Of a stretch of DNA of 64,000 nucleotides, positions 48,122-57,896 are shown in pieces (the stretch's first letter is position 1; the number at the start of each line of letters is the position of its first letter). This DNA comes from Paenibacillus terrae (lineage in GTDB: Bacteria; Bacillota; Bacilli; Paenibacillales; Paenibacillaceae), in contig NZ_PNXQ01000014.1 in assembly GCF_005217525.1 (NCBI RefSeq), positions 397,353 through 461,352 on the forward strand. The letters are read 5' to 3'. A program made the position numbers and the translations under genes. A model generated the notes under the pieces. That model did no database searches. It saw only the letters and a program-made list of their open reading frames with translations, and had not been told where the DNA came from.

Positions 48122-48213
48122 GCTGTACCTTTTAACCATGTATCAAGATAATTGAACAGGGAGTAATGGTTTTAGACGGCAGTGGGAAACCTATGCGCAA
48201 CGAACAGGATGAC

Positions 48214-48243
48214 TTGTTTTTTCTTATTTTAATCATGTATAAT
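48214..48243 (+). promoter_or_regulatory. Sigma-A promoter of the RNase J gene
   Basis: TTGTTT (48214-48219), an 18 bp spacer and consensus TATAAT (48238-48243) lie about 90 bp before the start codon. Confidence 0.65.
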
Positions 48244-48334
48244 GAGGTCAAGTGACTGGGTGCGGTATTCTTTTGAAAATTAAATAAATAAATCAAGGTA
48301 CGACGTCCAACTACCATAGGAGGTTTAGATTCAT

Positions 48335-50014
48335 TTGTCTAAAAAAACAAACAACGATAAATTGATGATTTTCGCTTTGGGCGGCGTCGGTGAAATCGGG
48401 AAAAATATGTATGTCGTTCAATACGGCAATGACATTGTCGTGGTGGATTCGGGTCTGAAATTCCCGGAAGAGGACATGCTTGGCATTGATATCGTTATTC
48501 CTGATATTTCCTACCTTACGGAGAACCGCGACAAGGTAAGAGGCATTGTGCTGACTCATGGTCATGAGGACCATATCGGCGGTTTGCCTTACGTGCTGAA
48601 ACATTTGAATGTACCCGTATACGGTACCAAATTGACGCTGGGGCTGGTGGAAAACAAGCTGAAGGAAGCGAATCTGCTTGGGGAAACCAAACGTATATTG
48701 ATCAATGCTGATTCCGAAATCAAGCTGGGTTCTACGCTGAAAGCAACATTCTTCAGAACAAACCACAGTATTCCAGATTCTGTAGGTGTATGCATTGATA
48801 CTCCTGAAGGTGCTGTTGTTCATACAGGTGACTTCAAGTTTGATCATACTCCAGTTAACGGACAATATGCAGATTTGCAGCGTATGGCTGAAATTGGCAC
48901 ACGTGGCGTACTGGCACTTTTGTCAGATAGTACCAATGCGGAAAAACCAGGCTTTACCCCATCGGAAAAAAGCGTCGGCATCGTGCTGGAAGACATTTTC
49001 CGTAAGTCGAAACAGCGTGTAGTTGTAGCTACTTTTGCTTCCAACGTACACCGTATTCAGCAGGTCATTAATGCTGCTGAATCGACAGGACGCAAAGTGA
49101 CGGTTATCGGTCGCAGTATGGTTAATGTCGTAGGGATTGCATCTGATTTGGGCTATTTGGAAATTCCGGATGGAATGCTGATCGAGCCTGAGGAAGTTGG
49201 CAAAATGTCAGCGGATCGCGTAGTTATTCTCTGCACAGGTAGCCAAGGCGAGCCGATGTCTGCTCTAACAAGAATGGCGCGTTCCACACATCGTAAGGTG
49301 GATATTCTTCCGGGAGATTCGGTTATCATTGCAGCTACACCGGTACCGGGTAATGAAAAATACGTCGGTCGCACGATTGATGAACTGTTCCGTTTAGGTG
49401 CCAATGTTTATTACAGCGCAGCTAATCCGGGAATTCACGTTTCCGGACACGGAAGCCAAGAAGAACTCAAACTGATGTTGAATCTGATGAAACCTAAATT
49501 CTTCTTGCCAATTCATGGTGAGTTCAGAATGCAACGTCGTCATGCCCTCCTTGCCGAATCGGTAGGTGTAGAGCCGGACAACATTTTCATCACAGATATC
49601 GGTGAAGTTATTGAAATTCAGAACGGTGGAGCACGCAGAGCTGGTAAGGTTACAGCGGGCAACGTGTTAATCGACGGACTGGGTGTAGGAGATGTAGGGA
49701 ATATCGTATTACGCGACCGCAAATTGCTGTCACAGGACGGTATTTTGGTTGTTGTTGTCACCCTGAGCAAGCAGGACGGCACGATCAAGTCCGGACCGGA
49801 TATCATTTCCCGTGGTTTCGTATATGTTCGTGAATCGGAAGGTTTGCTGGATGAAGCGAATCGCATTGTCTCAAGCACACTGCATAAGCTCATGAGCGAG
49901 AATGTAAATGAATGGGCTTCCCTTAAAACAAACGTCAAGGATGCGCTGGGTCGCTTCTTGTATGAGCAAACTCGTCGCAGACCGATGATTTTGCCAATCA
50001 TTATGGAAGTGTGA
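48335..50014 (+). CDS. rnj: Ribonuclease J
   Basis: RNase J is a metallo-beta-lactamase/beta-CASP enzyme with 5'-3' exo- and endonuclease activity. The 559-residue protein has the metal motif THGHEDH at residues 74-80, intact (His75, His77, Asp79, His80). It also has HSIPDSVGV, HTGDFKFD, SDSTNAEKPGFTPSE, SHGSQEE-type sequence (HVSGHGSQEELKLM) and the end KRRPMI-like (RRRPMILPIIMEV). TTG 48335 follows AGGAGG. The place after dapA and before tepA is that of B. subtilis rnjB, but RnjB has a degenerate motif there. Confidence 0.93.
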   Translation: MSKKTNNDKLMIFALGGVGEIGKNMYVVQYGNDIVVVDSGLKFPEEDMLGIDIVIPDISYLTENRDKVRGIVLTHGHEDHIGGLPYVLKHLNVPVYGTKLTLGLVENKLKEANLLGETKRILINADSEIKLGSTLKATFFRTNHSIPDSVGVCIDTPEGAVVHTGDFKFDHTPVNGQYADLQRMAEIGTRGVLALLSDSTNAEKPGFTPSEKSVGIVLEDIFRKSKQRVVVATFASNVHRIQQVINAAESTGRKVTVIGRSMVNVVGIASDLGYLEIPDGMLIEPEEVGKMSADRVVILCTGSQGEPMSALTRMARSTHRKVDILPGDSVIIAATPVPGNEKYVGRTIDELFRLGANVYYSAANPGIHVSGHGSQEELKLMLNLMKPKFFLPIHGEFRMQRRHALLAESVGVEPDNIFITDIGEVIEIQNGGARRAGKVTAGNVLIDGLGVGDVGNIVLRDRKLLSQDGILVVVVTLSKQDGTIKSGPDIISRGFVYVRESEGLLDEANRIVSSTLHKLMSENVNEWASLKTNVKDALGRFLYEQTRRRPMILPIIMEV

Positions 50015-50072
50015 GTCAATTGAAATTTGCTCAAAATCCTGAATTAAAAACTTAAGTCACAGGCACACAGTC

Positions 50073-50127
50073 GCCTCTCTTCCCGCAGGAAATATTGGAC
50101 GGTTTCCGCGGGAGGGGAGGCTTTTTT
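50073..50127 (+). terminator. Strong intrinsic terminator after RNase J gene
   Basis: A long stem from GCCTC (50073-50077), CCCGC and GGAAA to TTTCC, CGGG and GGAGGC (50103-50121) is followed by TTTTTT. Confidence 0.9.
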
Positions 50128-50168
50128 GGCTTTTCCGGGTGAGGAAAGAAGGAAAGCCATGGGGGCGA

Positions 50169-50199
50169 GTATAAAATATTCCATTTCCATCCCATACTA
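50169..50199 (+). promoter_or_regulatory. Possible forespore (sigma-G type) promoter before tepA
   Basis: CATACTA (50193-50199) matches the sigma-G -10 consensus and GTATA (50169-50173) its -35, but the spacer is 19 bp instead of 17-18. It lies about 50 bp before tepA. Forespore expression is expected for this family. Confidence 0.45.
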
Positions 50200-50251
50200 T
50201 AGGGTGAACACGGGTCACAAAGACGCGTAAAGCGAAAGGAAGGTCGCCCAC

Positions 50252-51106
50252 ATGGAACAATACAGCAATCTATTATCCGGCAGACAAGAAACGGAAGCAC
50301 CGGATCAACCTATGCCTGAAGTTGGGCAAAGACCCATTTCCCCTGCTATGGAGGCCTTGCAGCAACTGGGACAAACCTCCATGCCCGGAAGCGAATCCAA
50401 TATTTTTTGCATGACAATCATTGGTCAGATTGAAGGACATCTGGTTTTGCCACCGCAAAACAAAACGACCAAATACGAGCACATTATTCCCCAGCTGGTA
50501 GCAGCGGAGCAAAATCCACATATTGAAGGCTTAATGATTCTGCTGAATACAGTAGGTGGGGATGTCGAGGCAGGGCTGGCTATTGCTGAAATGATCGCTT
50601 CAATGAGTAAACCGACGGTGACCATTGTCATTGGAGGCGGGCATAGTATCGGTGTACCTATCGCTGTCTCGTCCACCTATTCTTATATTGCCGAGAGCGC
50701 GACGATGACCATTCACCCGATTCGTATGAATGGCTTGGTTATCGGAGTTCCACAAACGTTTGAATATATGGAAAAAATGCAGGAGCGTGTTGTACGTTTT
50801 GTGGTTTCCCATTCGCGTATTACCGAGGAGCGGTTTAAGGAGCTTATGTTTAAAACCGGTGAACTGAATCGGGATATTGGTACTGCGGTTGGGGGAGCCG
50901 ATGCAGTGAAATATGGCTTGATGGACGCGGTTGGTGGCATCGGAGAAGCATTGAAACAACTGAACACCATTATTGAATCTCGACGTCAGCAAAATGGGAT
51001 TACAGGGACTCAGCAGCAGACTCCGTTCGTGCCTTTCCCCCCCAATGCTACAGATACCTCGACTGGAACGCTTCCTAATGAGCATAGTGGGGAGTTGCCT
51101 CAATGA
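50252..51106 (+). CDS. tepA: ClpP-like serine protease TepA
   Basis: TepA is a ClpP-fold protease that in B. subtilis is linked to degradation of spore acid-soluble proteins during outgrowth. The 284-residue protein has a polar N-terminal tail (1-50), a ClpP-like core with [16 protein letters not shown] and the catalytic Ser in [14 protein letters not shown], and a disordered tail. AAAGGAAGG precedes ATG 50252. Its stop overlaps the ylzJ start (ATGA), and spoIIIE follows as in B. subtilis. Confidence 0.93.
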   Translation: MEQYSNLLSGRQETEAPDQPMPEVGQRPISPAMEALQQLGQTSMPGSESNIFCMTIIGQIEGHLVLPPQNKTTKYEHIIPQLVAAEQNPHIEGLMILLNTVGGDVEAGLAIAEMIASMSKPTVTIVIGGGHSIGVPIAVSSTYSYIAESATMTIHPIRMNGLVIGVPQTFEYMEKMQERVVRFVVSHSRITEERFKELMFKTGELNRDIGTAVGGADAVKYGLMDAVGGIGEALKQLNTIIESRRQQNGITGTQQQTPFVPFPPNATDTSTGTLPNEHSGELPQ

Positions 51107-51315
51107 CATTATATACCGTAATGCCAATGGAAATGGTGTGGGAGGGCATGTGGAAGGAGGCGGAGGCGTTTGCAGAGATTCGGGTTGACGGTTTACTTAT
51201 GCAGGTGCAGCCGCTCGAAAGTCGCAGAGGGATTATCGTGCGATTGCTAGATTGTCCGCTGGAGACTTACCTTAATCCGCGTTATGCACCTGGACAAGTC
51301 ATCGAATGGTCGTAG
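51103..51315 (+). CDS. ylzJ: YlzJ-like small protein
   Basis: The 70-residue protein begins [15 protein letters not shown] and contains [19 protein letters not shown], which fits the YlzJ family found between tepA and spoIIIE in Bacillales. It overlaps tepA by 4 nt. Its function is not known; the conserved context suggests a role connected with TepA. Confidence 0.85.
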   Translation: MTLYTVMPMEMVWEGMWKEAEAFAEIRVDGLLMQVQPLESRRGIIVRLLDCPLETYLNPRYAPGQVIEWS

Positions 51316-51389
51316 AAGGTGTCGAATAGGACGAAAATAGGTCGTTTAATGTTGGAAAAGAACATATGTGCGGATACCTGGTGACGTGG

Positions 51390-51395
51390 TATAAT
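51390..51395 (+). promoter_or_regulatory. Extended -10 promoter before spoIIIE
   Basis: Consensus TATAAT (51390-51395) with extended TGG lies 23 bp before the spoIIIE start. No good -35 box is present, and the leader would be under 20 nt. Confidence 0.5.
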
Positions 51396-51418
51396 ATTCT
51401 TCTGGGGGGTGACCTTGA

Positions 51419-54100
51419 ATGTCCAGAAGAAGGAAAAGGAAAAAGAAAGCCGCGTTTGGCGGAGTTCTAAAATTCGAAGTTTACGGCATTGTGCTGATTA
51501 CATTGGCGGTCATTGCGCTGTCGGGTGAAGCGGCAGTCGGTCGGTCGCTTTCCAAGATGTTTGGGCTGGTACTGGGGAAGTTTTATTTTGTCATACCCCT
51601 GATTGGCATTTATTACGGTCTGATGGTGATGATTCACCGCAAATGGCCAAATCAGTGGAACTCACGTAAAACGGGGCTGTTGCTACTGGTATTTGCCTTT
51701 ACGCTTATGAGCTCTATTTCATCTATGGAGCAGCGTTTGGGGCCGATTAATGCACTTCAACCAGGCGGGGTGATGAGCCAGATACATATAGATATGCGTG
51801 AGCAGTTGCTGTCGCCTGACAAGGAAGGCCATACCTCAATGCTGAATAAGGATATTAGCGGGGGGTACATCGGCGCATTGCAGCTTACCGTGCTGTTGTG
51901 GCTGTTTGGTCTTATGGGTGCCAAGCTGATTATGATTGTAATGTTTGTGATTTGTTTTATGCTGCTGACCCAGCTGTCTTATGTGGATCTGGTGCGAATT
52001 GTTCGGACGAAGCTGCTGGCGGCAGGGGGAAGCGTTCGAAAAAAATGGATTGGTAAAGCCACTCCACTTTCGGCATCTGTCAGAGGTACTGGGAATAAAA
52101 AAATCAAGTCCGAGACGATTCCTGCGTATGAGGAAGATATGGATGATGATTTTGATGAAATGCAGCCTCCTGCACGTAAGCAGCCGATTTTCTTTCAGCT
52201 GTTTGGTCTTAAAAAACCGGCTGGAGAGGACAAGTATGATCGTTCCGTTCATGCTGATGAGGTTGATCATGAGCCTGCTTATGAAGCTGAGGAAGCACAG
52301 CCCTTATGGAGAGACGCCAAGCAAGCAGAAGAATTGCCCGATACTGTTGAACACTTAGAGGAGGAAGCTTCTGTTCCGATAAAAAGGTCACCGATCATTC
52401 GGGATTTCTTCGAGCAGGTGAAGCATGAGGAAAAAAGACCTGAGGATGAATCAGAGGCATCCTTGGCTGGGTCAGAGCAGACGGATTCATCTTATGATGA
52501 GTCGCTGGATGACAACTTTATAGATGCCGCTGTGAACACAGACACGGACGGTATGGCAACAATAGGTCATAATACACCGGACAGTGCAGACGGACGGGCC
52601 CAAGTGAATGCAACGGGGACGTCAGGCGAAGAGACTGAGGGCACAACTGCGGCCATTCCTACTCCACCGCCACCCAAGCCGTACAAGCTCCCTTCGTTCC
52701 GTTTGCTTTCCAAGCCACAAAACGTGGGCAAGGGTCTTGGGCAAAAGGATTACATGCAAACGGCACGCAAGCTGGAGGCCACATTGGAAAGCTTTGGCGT
52801 ACGGGCAAAGGTACTGGAGGTTGTCCGTGGACCTGCGGTGACTCGTTATGAAATTCAGCCGGACATTGGTGTGAAGGTCAGCCGTATTGTGAGCCTGACG
52901 GATGACATTGCGCTTGCGCTGGCTGCGAAGGATATTCGTATGGAGGCTCCAATTCCAGGCAAATCGGCTATTGGTATTGAGGTTCCGAACAACGAGGTTT
53001 CTATTGTAACAATGCGTGAGGTTATGGAGACGACCGTTTTCCAGGAATCTGTATCCAATTTGTCCATCGCGTTCGGACGTGATATTGCAGGACAGACGAT
53101 TGTTGGTAATTTGGCTAAAATGCCCCATTTACTTGTGGCCGGAGCAACCGGTTCAGGCAAATCGGTGTGTATTAACGGTATTATCACGAGTATTTTGTAC
53201 AAGGCGAAGCCGGATGAGGTTAAATTTCTCATGGTCGATCCAAAAATGGTGGAATTGAACGTGTACAACGGTATTCCGCATTTGTTGGCACCGGTCGTTA
53301 CCGATCCGAAGCGCGCTTCACTCGCTTTGAAAAAAATTGTAGTAGAAATGGAAAAACGTTACGAATTATTTTCCAAATCAGGAACCCGTAACATAGAAGG
53401 CTATAATAATTTGATGAAAGACAATCCTGCTGCGTTCCTGCCTTATATCGTCGTTATTGTGGACGAGCTGGCGGATCTGATGATGGTAGCTGCGGGGGAT
53501 GTGGAGGATGCGATTGCAAGATTGGCCCAAATGGCGCGTGCCGCAGGGATACATCTTATCATTGCAACGCAGAGACCGTCGGTTGACGTAATTACCGGAG
53601 TTATCAAAGCCAACATTCCTTCGCGTATTGCCTTTGGCGTGTCCTCGCAGGTAGATTCCCGTACAATACTGGACATGGGTGGGGCTGAGAAGCTGCTTGG
53701 GCGTGGGGATATGCTGTTCATGCCGATGGGTGCTTCCAAGCCGGTTCGCGTTCAAGGAGCGTTCATGAGCGATCAGGAAGTGGAGAACATCGTTAACTAT
53801 GTGCGTGAGCAGGGCGAAGCACAATATGATGAAACGCTGGTACCGGAGATAGAGGAAGTATCGGCTAATGCCGATGAAATGCTGGATGAGTTGTACGATC
53901 AGGCTGTCAACATCATTTTGGAGGCCAAGCAAGCATCTGTATCTCTGCTTCAGCGCCGCATGAGAATCGGCTATACACGTGCGGCCCGGTTGATTGACTC
54001 TATGGAGGCTCGTGGTGTCATCGGTCCTTATGAGGGAAGTAAGCCCCGTGAGGTGCTTATTTCATTGGAGCAATATCAGCAAAACAAAGTCAGTTCCTGA
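51419..54100 (+). CDS. spoIIIE: DNA translocase SpoIIIE/FtsK family
   Basis: SpoIIIE pumps the chromosome into the forespore and clears DNA from division septa. The 893-residue protein has four membrane segments (about residues 18-38, 55-72, 85-103, 145-185), an acidic disordered linker (about 215-415), the motor with Walker A GATGSGKS at 575-582 and Walker [13 protein letters not shown], and a C-terminal winged-helix gamma domain (about 820-890). It is about 100 residues longer than B. subtilis SpoIIIE, mostly in the linker. GGGGGGTGA precedes ATG 51419. Confidence 0.96.
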   Translation: MSRRRKRKKKAAFGGVLKFEVYGIVLITLAVIALSGEAAVGRSLSKMFGLVLGKFYFVIPLIGIYYGLMVMIHRKWPNQWNSRKTGLLLLVFAFTLMSSISSMEQRLGPINALQPGGVMSQIHIDMREQLLSPDKEGHTSMLNKDISGGYIGALQLTVLLWLFGLMGAKLIMIVMFVICFMLLTQLSYVDLVRIVRTKLLAAGGSVRKKWIGKATPLSASVRGTGNKKIKSETIPAYEEDMDDDFDEMQPPARKQPIFFQLFGLKKPAGEDKYDRSVHADEVDHEPAYEAEEAQPLWRDAKQAEELPDTVEHLEEEASVPIKRSPIIRDFFEQVKHEEKRPEDESEASLAGSEQTDSSYDESLDDNFIDAAVNTDTDGMATIGHNTPDSADGRAQVNATGTSGEETEGTTAAIPTPPPPKPYKLPSFRLLSKPQNVGKGLGQKDYMQTARKLEATLESFGVRAKVLEVVRGPAVTRYEIQPDIGVKVSRIVSLTDDIALALAAKDIRMEAPIPGKSAIGIEVPNNEVSIVTMREVMETTVFQESVSNLSIAFGRDIAGQTIVGNLAKMPHLLVAGATGSGKSVCINGIITSILYKAKPDEVKFLMVDPKMVELNVYNGIPHLLAPVVTDPKRASLALKKIVVEMEKRYELFSKSGTRNIEGYNNLMKDNPAAFLPYIVVIVDELADLMMVAAGDVEDAIARLAQMARAAGIHLIIATQRPSVDVITGVIKANIPSRIAFGVSSQVDSRTILDMGGAEKLLGRGDMLFMPMGASKPVRVQGAFMSDQEVENIVNYVREQGEAQYDETLVPEIEEVSANADEMLDELYDQAVNIILEAKQASVSLLQRRMRIGYTRAARLIDSMEARGVIGPYEGSKPREVLISLEQYQQNKVSS

Positions 54101-54127
54101 CCATAGGCTTTACCGAAAATCGTATCC

Positions 54128-54198
54128 AAAATCGCTGTTTGTAAGTATGGTGGTTGTTTAAATCCGACAACACTAAGCGTACAGACAGCGATTTTTTT
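54128..54198 (+). terminator. Intrinsic terminator after spoIIIE
   Basis: AAAATCGCTGTTTGTA (54128-54143) pairs with TACAGACAGCGATTTT (54180-54195) with one wobble, followed by a T-rich tail of more than ten residues. Confidence 0.9.
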
Positions 54199-54248
54199 TG
54201 TTTTTTTTAAGGAATAGGAGTGGCCGAATGAAAGAAGATTAAAAGGGT

Positions 54249-54278
54249 GAATAGCTTTAAGCAGAGCTTGTCATAATA
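54249..54278 (+). promoter_or_regulatory. Sigma-G promoter of the SleB-like gene
   Basis: GAATA (54249-54253), an 18 bp spacer and CATAATA (54272-54278) match the sigma-G consensus gnATR-N18-CATnnTA exactly, 49 bp before the start codon. Forespore expression is expected for a spore-cortex hydrolase. Confidence 0.75.
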
Positions 54279-54326
54279 AACGTAGCCATCCTGTTAATCC
54301 AACAAAAGAAAGGTAGAGCGCAGCAT

Positions 54327-55172
54327 ATGAAAAAGACAATGGTCTGGATTTGCACGGGTATTCTCGCAGCCTCGGCTATCACGTACACAGGACTTATTGC
54401 GAACGTCTCTGCGCAGCATGCAGAGCCGCTGAGCACACAGCAGGAAGTACAAGCAACACAGCCTTCCCAAGCGACATTTAGCACAGAGGCGGTTAATTAC
54501 GGTTCCTACGGTCAGGATGTATATGAACTGCAATCCCGTTTGAAGCTGTTGGGCTTTTTCGGGGCGGAAGTGGACAGTCATTTTGGCAGCAGTACATTGA
54601 AGGCTGTTAAGGGCTTTCAAAAAGAGTTTGGTATCACCCCTGACGGAGTGGTTGGGGCAAAAACAAAGCTAAAGCTGGTGAATGCAACCCCTAATTGGAA
54701 ACCGACGGAAACGCCTTTACATCGTAAAAATGAGGCTTCTGCTCAGGGGAAGACAGCGGATAATAATAAACCGGATCAAAAAGATGAAACAATGGGATCA
54801 GCTAATACGATGGGACTGTCTGACAACGATCTCAAAATTATGGCTAACGCAGTCTATGGTGAATCCCGTGGCGAGCCGTTTGAAGGACAGGTTGCTGTGG
54901 CGGCAGTTATTTTGAACCGGGTCAAATCCCCCAGCTTTCCAAACACACCGTCTGGAGTGATTTTTCAACCGGGGGCCTTTACAGCGGTAGCTGATGGTCA
55001 AATCTGGCTCACGCCAAATGAAACTGCAACAAAGGCAGTTCGCCAGGCACTGAACGGCTGGGACCCAAGCGGAGGCTGCCTCTATTATTTTAATCCAAAA
55101 ACAGCCACCTCCAAATGGATTTGGAGCCGCCCGCAGGTAAAGACGATTGGTCAGCATATTTTCTGCATGTAA
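54327..55172 (+). CDS. sleB: Spore cortex-lytic enzyme, SleB-like
   Basis: The 281-residue protein has a signal peptide (about 1-30), a peptidoglycan-binding domain (about 55-115, YGQDVYELQSRLKLLGFF), a polar linker, and a Hydrolase_2 domain (about 170-281). The hydrolase domain has the catalytic-type Glu in YGESRGEPFEGQVAVAAVILNR-like sequence and ends CLYYFNPKTATSKWIW. SleB hydrolyses spore cortex at germination. The usual partner ypeB is not next to it; ymfF follows. The ribosome site (AAAGGTAG) is weak. Confidence 0.88.
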   Translation: MKKTMVWICTGILAASAITYTGLIANVSAQHAEPLSTQQEVQATQPSQATFSTEAVNYGSYGQDVYELQSRLKLLGFFGAEVDSHFGSSTLKAVKGFQKEFGITPDGVVGAKTKLKLVNATPNWKPTETPLHRKNEASAQGKTADNNKPDQKDETMGSANTMGLSDNDLKIMANAVYGESRGEPFEGQVAVAAVILNRVKSPSFPNTPSGVIFQPGAFTAVADGQIWLTPNETATKAVRQALNGWDPSGGCLYYFNPKTATSKWIWSRPQVKTIGQHIFCM

Positions 55173-55178
55173 ACCACC

Positions 55179-55220
55179 GAAGCAGCCGGGAGCTTGTCTC
55201 CGGTTGCTTCTTGGCTTTTG
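55179..55220 (+). terminator. Terminator after the SleB-like gene
   Basis: GAAGCAGCCGGGAG (55179-55192) pairs with CTCCGGTTGCTTC (55198-55210), with a modest TTGGCTTTTG tail. Confidence 0.65.
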
Positions 55221-55331
55221 CATCGTTAGAATAAAGATTGGCACACTTTACCTCCTTACAGGAAAAAGATTTACAGCGGCTCATGCTAATCAAAGGCTAG
55301 ACGAAATTGACGTAACAAAGGAGTTTTGGAC

Positions 55332-56612
55332 TTGAACAAAACAGGTTTCGAGCGTGGGACGCGCAGACAATTAAGGATTCATGTACTGCCAACCAAACGC
55401 TTCAAGACGTTTGCCATATCATTGTATGTAGGTACTCCACTACGAGAGGAAACGGTAACCCGAGTCGGACTGACCCCATTCGTATTGCGAAGGGGTACAG
55501 AATCATATCCGCAGACTACACAATTCAGAGAACAATTAGAGCAATTGTATGGCGCGGGCTTTGGATTTGATGTATATAAACGCGGAGATTATCAAATCGT
55601 GCAATTTCGCATGGATACGATTAATGACAGCTTTGTCAACAGCTCGGACAGCTTGCTGGATCGTTCATTTGCTTTTCTCGGAGAGGTGTTGACAAAGCCT
55701 GCATTGGAGAATGGAGCATTTCACACCGGATACGTCCAGCAGGAACGGGAAAACGTACGTAAGAAGCTGGAATCTATAGTCAATGATAAAATCCGTTATG
55801 CTGGAGAGCGCTGCATGGAGGAAATGTGCAAAAATGAGCCTTATCGTCTGCATCCCCTCGGTCAGCGGTCTGATCTGAATAGTATAGATGCGCAAGGCTT
55901 GTATAAAGCTTATGGAGAATGGCTAAATAACGCCAACATGGATTTGTATGTGGTTGGAGATACAACGCTGGAGGAAGTGGAGAAGTTCGTAGACCGCTAT
56001 TTCCAATTGAACCGTTCTGAAGAAAAGGGATATGCTCATGAACAACCAAAAGCGGTGGAGCGTGATGTACAAACGGTGGTGGAGCGTCTTGATGTAAATC
56101 AGGGCAAGCTAAACATGGGACTGCGCACCCCGATTACGTATGGTGACGATCGATACGCCTCCGCACTGATGTACAACGGGATTTTAGGTGGTTATCCTCA
56201 CTCCAAGCTGTTCGTCAATGTGCGGGAGAAGGAAAGTTTGGCGTATTACGCCTCATCACGGTATGACGGGCACAAGGGCATAGGGACGATTCAATCCGGT
56301 ATCGAAATACCCAACTATGAAAAAGCGGTTACCATTATTCGCAAGCAACTGGAAGATACGCAAAATGGTGCGATTACCGAGCTGGAAATGACCCAGACAC
56401 AGGCGATGATCCGCAATTTATTGAAGGAAATGCAGGATTCCGCTTTTGAAATGATCGCTTACGATTTTAACAGACAGCTTTCCGGCAAAGATCGGACGGT
56501 AGATGAGTTGCTGAGCCAGGTGGAAGCTGTCAAGGTGGAGGATGTTCAGGATGCCGCCCGGACGTTCCGACTGGACACCATTTATTTCTTGAGAGACCAG
56601 AAGGGGGAATAG
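55332..56612 (+). CDS. ymfF: M16 peptidase-like protein YmfF
   Basis: The 426-residue protein has the M16 fold (ISLYVGTPLREETVTRVGLTPFVLRRGTE) but lacks the HxxEH zinc motif where YmfH and MlpA keep it, so it is probably a non-catalytic partner. The C-terminal part keeps LGGYPHSKLFVNVREKESLAYYASSRYD. TTG 55332 lies 9 nt after AAAGGAG; TTG 55326 is an in-frame alternative. It precedes ymfH by 3 bp, as in B. subtilis. Confidence 0.88.
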   Translation: MNKTGFERGTRRQLRIHVLPTKRFKTFAISLYVGTPLREETVTRVGLTPFVLRRGTESYPQTTQFREQLEQLYGAGFGFDVYKRGDYQIVQFRMDTINDSFVNSSDSLLDRSFAFLGEVLTKPALENGAFHTGYVQQERENVRKKLESIVNDKIRYAGERCMEEMCKNEPYRLHPLGQRSDLNSIDAQGLYKAYGEWLNNANMDLYVVGDTTLEEVEKFVDRYFQLNRSEEKGYAHEQPKAVERDVQTVVERLDVNQGKLNMGLRTPITYGDDRYASALMYNGILGGYPHSKLFVNVREKESLAYYASSRYDGHKGIGTIQSGIEIPNYEKAVTIIRKQLEDTQNGAITELEMTQTQAMIRNLLKEMQDSAFEMIAYDFNRQLSGKDRTVDELLSQVEAVKVEDVQDAARTFRLDTIYFLRDQKGE

Positions 56613-56615
56613 CGG

Positions 56616-57896
56616 GTGGAGCACATACCTTATGAGCATTTGCAGGAAACGCTGTACTATGAAGTGATGGATAACGGATTGCACGTTTATGTGTTGCCCA
56701 AACCGGGATTCCAGAAGACATACGCTACATTTTCGACCAAATACGGCTCAGTCGATAATCATTTTCGTGTGGAAGGTCAGCAGCCGGTTAAGGTGCCGGA
56801 TGGCATCGCCCATTTTTTGGAGCATAAAATGTTTGAAGAGCCTCAAGGTGATATTTTCGCTACTTTTTCCTCCAATGGGGCATCGGCCAATGCATTTACG
56901 AGCTTTGATCAAACGGTATATTTATTTTCCGCAACCGAGCATATTCAGGAGAATTTGACCACATTGGTCAATTTTGTACAACACCCTTACTTTACAGATG
57001 AAAATGTGGAAAAGGAAAAAGGCATTATCGGTCAGGAAATCAATATGTATGAGGATAATCCGGACTGGCGGAGTTACTTTGGCCTGATCGAAGCGCTATA
57101 CAAGGTCCATCCGGTGCATATTGATATTGCGGGTACCGTTCAATCCATCAGCACGATTACGAAAGAAACGCTGTATAGCTGTTATGAGGCTTTTTACCAC
57201 CCGAGCAATATGATTCTTTTTGTGGTAGGCGGAGTGGATCCGGCGGAAGTAATAGAACTGGTGCGTAACAATCAGGCGAAAAAGGATTACAAGCCGCAAG
57301 GAGAGATTGAGCGTATTTTTGACGAAGAGCCTGCTACTGTGGCAGAGAAGCGTCGTGAGGTAAAACTGGCGGTTTCTCTCCCTAAGCTGTTGTTCGGATT
57401 CAAAGAAGCCAAGGTAGGTCTCACGGGTGGGGAACTGCTTCGTCATGATCTGGAAACCAAGTTGATGCTTGATCTTTTGTTTGGTTCCAGCACGCAGCTG
57501 TATCAAAAGCTCTACGATGAAGACCTCATTTCAGATAGCTTCGGCCATGAGTACAACAGTACACCGCAGTATGCGTTCTCTGCTATCGGTGGAGATACAA
57601 AGGACCCGGATGGGCTGTTGGCGCGGATACGTGAAGAGGTGAGCTCCATTCAAAAACAGGGCTTCACGGCAGAACATTTTGAACGGGCACGTAAAAAGAA
57701 AATCGGCGGTTACCTGCGTATGCTTAATTCGCCCGAAAATATAGCGCATGAGTTTACGAGACACCGCTTCCGGGATAGCGATTTTTTCCAATTGCTTCCG
57801 GTCTATGAAAGTATTACACTTGAGGATGTTAACCGTCGTCTGAATGATCATATTCAGTGGGATCAGATGGCCATATCGCTGGTGGTGAGTCCGTAA
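56616..57896 (+). CDS. ymfH: M16 zinc peptidase YmfH
   Basis: The 426-residue protein has an intact inverted zinc motif HFLEH at residues 66-70 (GIAHFLEHKMFEEPQGD) and the downstream EINMYEDNPDWR acidic region, so it is likely the active partner of YmfF. GTG 56616 has GGGGGA upstream. The stop overlaps the ymfI start by one base. The substrate is not known. Confidence 0.9.
   Translation: MEHIPYEHLQETLYYEVMDNGLHVYVLPKPGFQKTYATFSTKYGSVDNHFRVEGQQPVKVPDGIAHFLEHKMFEEPQGDIFATFSSNGASANAFTSFDQTVYLFSATEHIQENLTTLVNFVQHPYFTDENVEKEKGIIGQEINMYEDNPDWRSYFGLIEALYKVHPVHIDIAGTVQSISTITKETLYSCYEAFYHPSNMILFVVGGVDPAEVIELVRNNQAKKDYKPQGEIERIFDEEPATVAEKRREVKLAVSLPKLLFGFKEAKVGLTGGELLRHDLETKLMLDLLFGSSTQLYQKLYDEDLISDSFGHEYNSTPQYAFSAIGGDTKDPDGLLARIREEVSSIQKQGFTAEHFERARKKKIGGYLRMLNSPENIAHEFTRHRFRDSDFFQLLPVYESITLEDVNRRLNDHIQWDQMAISLVVSP

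Larger units (their letters stand above)
47982..48334 (+). other. 353 bp gap between dapA and the RNase J gene
   Basis: No gene is seen. The stretch contains an inverted repeat CCGGAG/CTCCGG (about 48053-48090), then the terminator at 48095-48121, and a promoter at 48214-48243. It ends in an A/T-rich leader of about 85 nt before AGGAGG. Confidence 0.6.
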
